Source of the DNA: CAG-1031 sp964391735
Lineage (GTDB): Bacteria > Bacteroidota > Bacteroidia > Bacteroidales > Muribaculaceae
NCBI GenBank assembly: GCA_964391735.1
Contig: CAYMNF010000084.1
Span: 1-5,398 of the forward strand
DNA: 5,398 bases
Direction: 5' to 3'
Notes under the pieces: model-generated
Told to the model about the DNA's origin: nothing
Seen by the model: only the letters and a program-made list of their open reading frames with translations
Databases searched by the model: none
Position numbers and translations under genes: made by a program
Shown here: in pieces, positions 1 to 5,398 of the stretch
How positions within the stretch are numbered: position 1 is the first letter of the stretch
Layout of the letters: each line of letters begins with the position of its first letter

Positions 1-292
1 CTTCAGTGCGGGTGATACCATTCTTTTTTGCTTCCTGAAGATGGAAGGTAAGCGAGGAATCAGTGATGCCCTGGGAAATAAGTGAGGTGATGGTGACGAG
101 GCTACGGTCGCGTAGCGAGAGAAGATCATTGCGGCTCCATACTTCGCCGAAAAGGACATCATCATTAAGACGTGCAAACTCGGGAGCGAACTCACCGAGC
201 TGTGTACGCCCTGCGGTCTGCACTATTTTTTGCTGTGCCATAATATTTAATGCTAAGGTCATTGTCAATGAAAGGATACAGGATCTTTTCAT
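1..292 (-). CDS. Carboxymuconolactone decarboxylase (CMD) family protein, exported, 3' end missing
   Basis: This is the N-terminal 97 residues of a gene that runs off the start of the window. The only ATG that gives the open frame is at 292-290; the ATG at 297-295 is out of frame and stops after two codons. Residues 1-20 look like a Sec signal peptide: MKR, a hydrophobic stretch, then a likely cut after IMA before QQ, so the product should be periplasmic. Residues 26-97 carry features of the CMD/AhpD-like fold: QTAGRTQLGEFAPEFARLND, then FGEVWSR, then LRDRSLVTITSLISQGI (59-76) and HLQEAKKNGITRTE (84-97). In this family the RSLVTI helix and the following helix precede the active-site region, which lies outside the window, so catalytic cysteines cannot be checked. 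CMD relatives include decarboxylases of aromatic catabolism and thiol peroxidase-type proteins; the substrate here is unknown. The family call is firm, the reaction is not. Confidence 0.88.
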   Translation of the reverse strand, partial: MKRSCILSLTMTLALNIMAQQKIVQTAGRTQLGEFAPEFARLNDDVLFGEVWSRNDLLSLRDRSLVTITSLISQGITDSSLTFHLQEAKKNGITRTE

Positions 293-343
293 GTCATCAA
301 TCTTATCTTGCAAAATTTCAATAAAATCACGATTATATCGCCA

Positions 344-375
344 CAAAATTATAAAATTTTGCGCATTGACTCAAT
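344..375 (-). promoter_or_regulatory. Candidate Bacteroidota-type promoter for the CMD gene
   Basis: On the minus strand, TAATTTTG at 351-344 matches the Bacteroidota -7 consensus TAnnTTTG fully. ATTG at 375-372 matches three of four bases of the -33 element TTTG, with a 20-base spacer, which is the usual spacing. Transcription would start near 337-339, giving a leader of about 45 bases before the ATG at 292. The element lies in the 138-base gap after the esterase gene, so the CMD gene may be transcribed independently. The motif is short and the surroundings are AT-rich, so chance is possible. Confidence 0.5.
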
Positions 376-430
376 GCCGATGGCCCAAAACGTAAGGGTA
401 CCCTCCCGGTTGAGGATTTTGAAATCGGAT

Positions 431-1387
431 TTATTCGCCAAACATTCGTTTGATCTGCGCTATACGCAGTTTATTATAGAGTGTTGTTTGCGGAGAGGTA
501 GGGCCCAATAAATCAAATCCATGGAAAACGCCCGGGATGACATGAAGTTCGGTGTTAACTCCCGCACAGGTTAGGCGGGCAGTATAGTTTAGACAGGACA
601 TGCAGAACAGGTCAAGAGTTCCGACGGCGATAAATGCCGGTGGCAGATTTGTGAGGTCCGTGGCGAGTGATGCCGAATAATAGGGAAGTTCCTCTTTGGG
701 CAACTTCTGATTATCAAGCAGTGTGTCCCAACCGAGACGGTTATAAGCGGGTGTCCACACAAGCTGACCGGCGTAAGGGTCGGGCATGGGATCTTTGTCG
801 GTGCCGGTTCGGCAGTCAAGCATAGGATAGGTTAAGGCCTGGCCGCACAGGGTTACACGTCCGTGGTCACGATTGTAGAGAGCAAGGCGTGCAGCAAGGC
901 CACCGCCGGTGCTTTCGCCTAATATGACAATGCGCCCGGGGTCAGCGCCGTATTCCGAGGCGTGGTCGTGAATATATTCGAGGCCTGAATAAGCATCATG
1001 CAAATCAGCCGGGAAAGGTGCCTGCGTAGCCAAGCGATAGTTGACGCTTACCAAAATCGCCTGCAAGCCGTTGGTAAGAACTTCAGGTGGAGTTGCCATG
1101 GTGTTGGCGTCGCCCATCAGGTAGCCTCCGCCATGCATAAAATACAATATGGGCAGCGGCCCTTTGCGGGTCAGTTCAGTAGGACGCCAGATATAGAGGT
1201 CAATATTATTGCCATCCATGCCTGTGATTGTTACCTTTTGCGAGCCGGGAAGTTTTTGACTTTCGCCTATCATGCTCACGTAGGGATTCTTGTCAAATGG
1301 TAACTGACAAGCCTCAAATATCTTGTCCAGGATAGGTAGCTGATATTCCTTAGCTACCAGACGTTTTGATGTGAACTCTTCTGCCAT
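431..1387 (-). CDS. Alpha/beta hydrolase, hormone-sensitive-lipase type (family IV carboxylesterase)
   Basis: A 318-residue cytoplasmic hydrolase without signal peptide or membrane segment, of normal length for family IV esterases, which hydrolyse short-chain esters. The oxyanion-hole motif HGGG is at residues 85-88. The nucleophile elbow GESTG is at 157-161 with Ser159. The acid is Asp259 in VGTLDLF and the base His289 in PGVFHGF, so the full triad is present with family spacing. The block VSVNYRLA.Q.PFPA (113-126) and the block YGADPGRIVILGES are also typical. The N-terminal 60 or so residues would form the cap. The elbow reads GES-T-GGG where GDSAGG is most common; this is a tolerated variant. 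The ATG at 1387-1385 has no Shine-Dalgarno sequence, as usual in Bacteroidota. It lies 135 bases after the small ORF and 138 bases before the CMD gene. Family and triad are secure; the natural substrate is unknown. Confidence 0.93.
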   Translation of the reverse strand: MAEEFTSKRLVAKEYQLPILDKIFEACQLPFDKNPYVSMIGESQKLPGSQKVTITGMDGNNIDLYIWRPTELTRKGPLPILYFMHGGGYLMGDANTMATPPEVLTNGLQAILVSVNYRLATQAPFPADLHDAYSGLEYIHDHASEYGADPGRIVILGESTGGGLAARLALYNRDHGRVTLCGQALTYPMLDCRTGTDKDPMPDPYAGQLVWTPAYNRLGWDTLLDNQKLPKEELPYYSASLATDLTNLPPAFIAVGTLDLFCMSCLNYTARLTCAGVNTELHVIPGVFHGFDLLGPTSPQTTLYNKLRIAQIKRMFGE

Positions 1388-1522
1388 ATCTGTTAAGTGT
1401 TGAAGTTTTCGGATTGTTGTTTCTACTTATCAACCTCTCAGAAAGCAGTTTAGTTCTGCACTAATCCATGAAGTCCCAAAACGGGCTATATTATTCACGT
1501 TTTGTGCTATTGCGGGTGAACT

Positions 1523-1726
1523 CTAAATGATGCGGGCCAACCGTGTTCCTGAGATAGAACCCTTCATTATATCGTGGAGAAAAAGGTCATACTCACCAAG
1601 ATTGCGACCCAAGGCCTCCTCAGCACTGTCAGCGTTTATGTGTAATTTATGAACCCACAAATACCTGATTTTACTGCCAATAAGTGGCTCGAGGCTATAG
1701 CGCAACGTGACTTTTGAGGGAATCAC
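1523..1726 (-). CDS. Possible small ORF coupled to the cation transporter, unknown function
   Basis: A 67-codon frame (first residue a GTG start) whose GTG at 1726-1724 overlaps the transporter stop TGA at 1725-1723 as GTGA, the geometry of translational coupling. It ends with TAG at 1525-1523. A TTG at 1750-1748 could extend it by eight codons into the transporter gene, but that start is less attractive. The only in-frame ATG lies near the C-terminus, giving a product too short to be meaningful. I do not recognise the product. It has no signal peptide, membrane helix or cysteine motif; visible stretches are YLWVHKLHINADSAEEALG and EYDLFLHDIMKGS. Codon choice is mixed and resembles the neighbouring genes more than random spacer, which hints at a real or recently decayed coding sequence. 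After the TAG the same frame stays open for another 30 codons or so, so it could also be a remnant of a longer gene. A chance ORF is possible too. Confidence 0.3.
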   Translation of the reverse strand: MIPSKVTLRYSLEPLIGSKIRYLWVHKLHINADSAEEALGRNLGEYDLFLHDIMKGSISGTRLARII

Positions 1727-2667
1727 CGGTCGAGCCCGGAATGGCCACAAGAGTGTTCGGTGGTCTCAGCCTCAATGGTGGCATGAGAGATTCCGGAGTC
1801 AGTCAAAGCCTTCCTTACCTCCTCTATAGCCCCGTCAATAAGGTCAGGGGTTTCAACCAAGATGTGAACAGTTAAGGCATTCTCTGTAGTGCTCATGGCC
1901 CATATATGCAGATGATGGAACGACTTTACCACAGGCACTGACATTATGGCTGCCTCAATGGAGTCGGTATCCAAATCCTCAGGCACGCCATCAAGCACCA
2001 GACGGAGACTTTGACGCAGAAGCGACCACGACCCGAACGCAATCATGACGGCAATCACAATTCCGACAGCAGGGTCAATCCAAGTAAGGTTAGTGAAACT
2101 TATCACAATGCCGGAAATCACCACACCTACCGATACAAGTGTATCTGCAAGCATGTGCATGAAGGCACCCTTGACATTGAGGTCCTTCCGGCTATGCCTC
2201 ATCAGCATCCATGCAGTGACCCCATTGACAATTACTCCGGCCCCGGCAACCCATGCAATCTCACCACCGTTGACCGGTGCAGGATGCAGAAGACGTCCCA
2301 CTGATTCAATGATAATGAAAATGACGGCAACGTACAATATGACCGCATTGATAAGTGATGCGCCAATAGTGGCTTTTCCATACCCGTATGTATAGTGGGG
2401 ATTAGCCGGGCGTTTTGCGGCTTTAAAAGCCAAAAGGGCTATCAGTAGTGAAGCTACGTCACTGAGGTTATGGCCGGCATCACTCAACAACCCCATTGAG
2501 CCGTTAGCAAAACCAAAAATTGCTTCAAGAATCACATATCCCAGGTTCAGAGCTATAGCCCAATAGAATACACTCTTCAGTTTGCCGTCGTCAGTCGTTA
2601 GCCGGTGTGCATCGTGATGGTGATCGTGGTGGTGATTATGGTGGTGATGTGTAGTAGGTTCGCTCAT
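1723..2667 (-). CDS. Cation diffusion facilitator (CDF) family transporter, zinc type
   Basis: A 314-residue inner-membrane metal/proton antiporter, most likely exporting Zn2+ (CzcD/ZitB-like), of normal CDF length. Six helices fit at about 32-53, 58-83, 97-121, 135-156, 167-190 and 196-217, followed by a cytoplasmic domain at about 225-303. The transport-site pairs are visible: His66/Asp70 in SDAGHNLSD of TM2 and His171/Asp175 in HMLADTLVS of TM5. The His-Asp pattern is typical of zinc-type members. The N-terminus is very histidine-rich (11 His within residues 7-21), and the C-terminus ends with HSCGH (305-309). Both could bind metal. The cytoplasmic domain has HHLHIWAMS and VHILVE as in relatives. 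I chose ATG at 2667-2665: the longer frame starts at TTG 2691-2689, which sits in the candidate promoter and adds a leader (HKIRDNK) not expected of the family. The small ORF overlaps its stop codon. Zn2+ is inferred; Co2+ or Cd2+ are possible. Confidence 0.95.
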   Translation of the reverse strand: MSEPTTHHHHNHHHDHHHDAHRLTTDDGKLKSVFYWAIALNLGYVILEAIFGFANGSMGLLSDAGHNLSDVASLLIALLAFKAAKRPANPHYTYGYGKATIGASLINAVILYVAVIFIIIESVGRLLHPAPVNGGEIAWVAGAGVIVNGVTAWMLMRHSRKDLNVKGAFMHMLADTLVSVGVVISGIVISFTNLTWIDPAVGIVIAVMIAFGSWSLLRQSLRLVLDGVPEDLDTDSIEAAIMSVPVVKSFHHLHIWAMSTTENALTVHILVETPDLIDGAIEEVRKALTDSGISHATIEAETTEHSCGHSGLDR

Positions 2668-2688
2668 CTTATTATCTCTAATTTTGTG

Positions 2689-2696
2689 CAAAGTAA
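2689..2696 (-). promoter_or_regulatory. Candidate -7 promoter element of the CDF gene
   Basis: TTACTTTG on the minus strand matches TAnnTTTG except for T in the second place. No clear TTTG was found 19-21 bases upstream, so only the -7 half is supported. Transcription from it would start near 2683-2685 and leave a leader of about 17 A/T-rich bases before the ATG at 2667. That agrees with the chosen start and argues against the TTG at 2691. Confidence 0.35.
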
Positions 2697-2784
2697 CGAA
2701 ATTTTCAGTTTCGCGTTTGCTTAATGTTCAGATAATATTTTTGAAACAATTATGAGCGTCCTTTGCCTACACAATCAAATATTT

Positions 2785-2827
2785 CAGAAAAATGGAAATC
2801 TTATTCTTATGCATTCCCATTTTTCTG
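2785..2827. repeat. Perfect 11-bp inverted repeat between the TolC and CDF genes
   Basis: CAGAAAAATGG at 2785-2795 is repeated as its exact reverse complement at 2817-2827, with a 21-base loop. The inner flanks can pair further if one base is bulged (GGAAAT against ATTCC). It lies 73 bases beyond the TolC-type stop codon and about 118 bases upstream of the CDF start. The arms are AT-rich (4 G/C of 11) and no T-run follows on the minus strand, so it is not a standard intrinsic terminator. It could be a weak terminator, an mRNA 3' stabilising hairpin or an operator; the sequence does not decide. Confidence 0.5.
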
Positions 2828-2899
2828 TTTCCTCCGGCTATTTGCGACTTGACGGTGGGCGTGAGCAATTTTTCCGGTACTCGTAGAGGGGAGGTGACC

Positions 2900-4210
2900 T
2901 TAGCGACCGGTGGCCTGCAGGTAAGTGAGTTTTTTAAGTTGGAACTGACCGTAGGCGTCAATGAATTTGTCTTGTGCCTGCCGGTAAAGGGTCTGGGCGT
3001 TGAGCAGGTCGGTGATGGTGGTGGTACCGGCTTGATAGAAATTTTGGTTAAGGCGCAGATTCTCGGCAGCCTGTTGAATTGACTCCTTGGCTATGTCCAT
3101 TTGCTTGTAGGAGGTGCCAAGGTCATTCCAGGCGTTGGTCATGGCTATCATGAGCAACTGTGAATTATCTTCAAGTTGGGTGCGGGCAATCTGCGTCTCA
3201 AGTTTCTTCTTTTTCATGTTGCTGGAGCCTCCCCACCAGTCGGTGAGAGGTATGTTCACGGTGACGTAGACGTTGGCAAACGTGTGGCCTTGGTCAAGCA
3301 GATGCTCGTAGTTGTAGCTTGCACCGACAGCAACCATCGGGAGGTTGCTGCCCAAGGCCATTTTCTGCTCATACTCCTTGGCCTTGACATTCTGTGTAAG
3401 GAGAGCGTGACCGACGGTCTGCCCGAGGCAATCTTCAGGATTGCGATAGATTTCCTGCGGGAAATCAGGCAACTCCCCTACCCTTATGTCATAGGCAACG
3501 TCAACTGAGCCCGTGGTCCCTTTACCGACATATTGCGATAGCAACATGCGCATCACCGAAATACCGTTGTCGAGCTCGGTCCTTGCCACGAGCATCTCAT
3601 TGCGCTTAAGCTTAACCTCAAGCAGGTCGTTGACTGTGGTGATGCCGGCATCAACGTAGCTTTGCACTTGTGTGGTGAGAGTGTCAAGCATCCCTATCAC
3701 CCCGTCAAGCGTCTGATGCTTGGAGTGTAGCGACACCAGTTGCCAGTAGTATTGCTCAACATCGTGGCGCACCTCATCAGCGGTTTGGCGCATCTGCAGG
3801 CGGCTCACCTCCTCGCCGACATGAGCCAGGCGATTGCCGTTGACGATGCGGCCGCCGAGGAAAATGGGCTGAAGAAGGTTGATCCCGGCCACAGACCCTT
3901 TCTTGAGCATACTCAGCTTATAGTCCATATCCGGTAGATCAAGACCAAGCATAGAAAGGGGTAAGGTAAAATTATGCTGTAGCATGCCGTGATTGGCGGT
4001 GAAAGCCGCTCCGCTTATGCTCACCGAGGGGAAATAGTTGGTAAAGGCCTCCTTGGACGTCTCTTGCGAGGCTTGCACTGTATAGGAGGCTGTGCGCATA
4101 CGGGCATTGTTTTCCAGAGCCAGCTTCACACATTCATCGAGCGTGAGTTGCTGGGCTGTGGCCGTCACCGACATTGCCACGGCTACCGCTATGCTTAGTA
4201 TCTTTTTCAT
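2900..4210 (-). CDS. TolC family outer-membrane efflux channel
   Basis: A 436-residue outer-membrane factor with two outer membrane efflux protein (OEP) repeats, the exit duct of a tripartite efflux pump. Residues 1-19 form a signal peptide (MKKILSIAVAVAMS...TATA, then QQ). LTLDECVKLALENN (22-35) is the usual mature N-terminus. Repeat 1 spans about 22-230 and repeat 2 about 255-432; the helix-turn units YVDAGITTVNDLLE (185-198) and YQAGTTTITDLLNA (392-405) show the internal duplication. Beta strands of the barrel include GINLLQPIFLGGRI (109-122) and VYVTVNIPLTDWWGG (314-328). The ATG at 4210-4208 overlaps the pump stop codon as ATGA, so the two are probably translated in a coupled way. A longer frame reaches back to 4333, but that part only reads through the pump gene in another frame, and the signal peptide fixes the start. 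An A-rich tract (A8 and A6 runs at 4222-4236) precedes the start and may help initiation. Substrate is set by the pump, and is unknown. Confidence 0.95.
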   Translation of the reverse strand: MKKILSIAVAVAMSVTATAQQLTLDECVKLALENNARMRTASYTVQASQETSKEAFTNYFPSVSISGAAFTANHGMLQHNFTLPLSMLGLDLPDMDYKLSMLKKGSVAGINLLQPIFLGGRIVNGNRLAHVGEEVSRLQMRQTADEVRHDVEQYYWQLVSLHSKHQTLDGVIGMLDTLTTQVQSYVDAGITTVNDLLEVKLKRNEMLVARTELDNGISVMRMLLSQYVGKGTTGSVDVAYDIRVGELPDFPQEIYRNPEDCLGQTVGHALLTQNVKAKEYEQKMALGSNLPMVAVGASYNYEHLLDQGHTFANVYVTVNIPLTDWWGGSSNMKKKKLETQIARTQLEDNSQLLMIAMTNAWNDLGTSYKQMDIAKESIQQAAENLRLNQNFYQAGTTTITDLLNAQTLYRQAQDKFIDAYGQFQLKKLTYLQATGR

Positions 4211-5398
4211 TTTGATGCTTGTTTTTTTTGTTTTTTCTCCATCATTTTCCAATAGAGCACGGGTATTACAGTGACGATGAAGAAGAATGTGATGATGGTA
4301 CCCCAGAAAATCACCGTACCCATGGGGCGCCACAACTGTGTGCCTGTCAGAACCATGGGTACCACACCCATTGAGGCTGCCGCCGAGGTGAGGAATATGG
4401 GGCGCATACGGCGTTCGGCACTATGGAAGATGGCCTCCTTGACCGTCATTCCCTCAGAACGCTGCAGCTCCTCGGCATAGTCAATCATGATGATGACGTT
4501 GCGCACGAGGATACCCATCAGTGAGATGAAGCCGAGCGTACAGGTCAGGGAGAGCACCTCGTTCTGGATAGCCAGACCGATACCCGCACCCGGGACACAG
4601 AACACTATGCAAAGGAGCATAAAAGCAGCCGTTGCGACATTTTTGTAATGCGACAGAAGGATAAAGAAAATAATAACCACAGCCATCAGCAGGGCCGAGA
4701 TAATCGGCGGCCACATCTCGAGCGACTGGCTGTAGTCCCCTCCATAGTCAAGGGTAACGCCTTCAGGGAGCGTAATCTTCTCCAGTTTCTTTTGCAAAAT
4801 TGAAGTGACTGAGAGAGGGTATTTGTTACGCTCCACCTCTGAAGTGATTGTGAGGCATGGCAAGCCGTTGCGATGCGACAGCTGTCCGTAATGCCAGGTT
4901 GGCACCACATCGGCCATCTGTCTCAGGGGAGCTGACGAGAGACCCATGACGGGCAGTAACTCATTACGCAGTTGGTTGACGTCAGAGCGCTCAGAGGTAG
5001 GCGTGCGCAACACTACAGGCGTGGAGTATGTGCCGTCCCACAAGGTAGCCACAGGGACGCCGCTGTTGGTGTAGCGCATGGCAAGGTTGGCCTCAAGCAT
5101 GAAATCGCTCATACCAAGCCGTGACATTGTGGTGAAATCGGGGACGACCTGTGCCGCCACCAGGGGTGAATTGAGGCTGCTTGTGACGAGATTGAGCTCG
5201 GGGATTGAGCGCATGACGGCCATGACGGTATCAGATGCGGCCTGGAGTTTGGCATAGTCGTCGCCAATGAGGCGCACCTCAACCGGGTAGGCAGAGTTGG
5301 AGTATGAAAGTTGTTTGAATCGCACCTTGGCCTCAGGTATATACCCGGTCCGTGGATGAAAAGCATCTCTGTTTCAAAAGGGAGCAGCACTGTTAAAA
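4207..5398 (-). CDS. RND efflux transporter permease, C-terminal part, frame broken near its upstream end
   Basis: Inner-membrane, proton-driven RND pump subunit; only the last 370 to 400 of a usual 1,000 or more residues are here. Numbering from the codon at 5325, residues 1-200 are periplasmic porter and docking regions (VRFKQLSYSNSAYPVEVRLIGD near the start, LPEGVTLDYGGDYSQS at 186-201). TM8-TM12 fit at about 207-224, 231-252, 259-283, 308-327 and 337-359. TM10 reads SLMGILVRNVIIMIDYAEE; Arg275 stands where AcrB has the proton-relay Lys940. TM11 begins with the conserved RRMRPIFLTS. The TM10 pattern favours drug-type HAE1 pumps over heavy-metal RND pumps, which have Glu there. The uninterrupted frame continues upstream past the GTG at 5325 (…RTGYIPEAK) to a TGA at 5376-5374. 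A GTG start at 5325 would give only half a pump, so it is not a credible real start. Whether this is a pseudogene or a one-base sequence error is open. It ends in ATGA overlap with the TolC gene. Confidence 0.88.

Noticed and set aside
380..430. Possible terminator after the esterase (CCTC / GAGG pairing and a GGGTACCC palindrome)
   Set aside because: The stem is only four base pairs and no T-run follows directly.
63..511. Plus-strand ORFs (110 and 67 codons) over the start of the window
   Set aside because: They lie antisense to the CMD and esterase genes, have no recognisable domain, and their residue make-up (rich in R and S) is that of a shadow frame.
998..1303. Plus-strand ORF of 101 codons
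   Set aside because: Antisense to the esterase, whose catalytic motifs prove the minus-strand frame.
1477..1504. 7-bp inverted repeat CAAAACG / CGTTTTG with a 14-base loop upstream of the esterase
   Set aside because: Short, AT-rich arms with no T-run on the minus strand; I cannot separate it from chance, though it might end transcription of the CDF gene.
2616..2650. Apparent repeat array of GTG/ATG units
   Set aside because: It is simply the codon repeat of the histidine-rich N-terminus of the CDF protein.
2767..2961. Minus-strand ORF of 64 codons between the TolC and CDF genes
   Set aside because: It overlaps the TolC C-terminus in another frame and continues through the inverted repeat; no motif, low-complexity tail, no supported start.
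4211..4333. A 41-residue N-terminal extension of the TolC protein
   Set aside because: It reads through the pump gene in another frame and would bury the clear signal peptide that starts at 4210.

Overview
The window looks like a piece of a Bacteroidales chromosome, perhaps a gut commensal. The grounds are the protein types (a secreted carboxymuconolactone decarboxylase family protein, a TolC protein with the QPIFLGG-type strand), the near absence of Shine-Dalgarno sequences, A-rich leaders, and promoter-like elements resembling the Bacteroidota TTTG / TAnnTTTG pattern. Genus and species cannot be read from this sequence. Every supported gene lies on the minus strand, so transcription runs from high to low coordinates. 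Both ends cut through genes.

Region 1 (5398 to 2900) is the downstream end of a tripartite efflux operon. It holds the C-terminal part of an inner-membrane RND pump, then an outer-membrane TolC-type channel. The two overlap by 4 bases (ATGA), which suggests translational coupling. The periplasmic adaptor and the rest of the pump should lie beyond 5398. The pump frame is broken by an in-frame TGA 22 bases from the window edge, best explained by one missing base near 5371-5376.

Region 2 (2899 to 1388) is a 232-base spacer holding an 11-bp perfect inverted repeat, then a cation diffusion facilitator (zinc-type) transporter with a histidine-rich N-terminus. A short possible ORF follows, whose GTG start overlaps the transporter stop codon (GTGA).

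Region 3 (1387 to 1) holds a cytoplasmic alpha/beta hydrolase of the hormone-sensitive-lipase type (family IV esterase). After 138 bases with a plausible promoter comes the start of an exported carboxymuconolactone decarboxylase family protein, cut by the window start.

Pump and channel clearly work together. The zinc exporter is a separate export function: the TM10 motif of the pump resembles drug-type (HAE1) rather than heavy-metal RND pumps, so their adjacency is not good evidence of a joint metal-resistance system. I see no RNA gene, CRISPR array, insertion sequence or phage gene, and nothing that amounts to a new biological system. The points worth a second look are the broken pump frame, the coupled small ORF and the inverted repeat.
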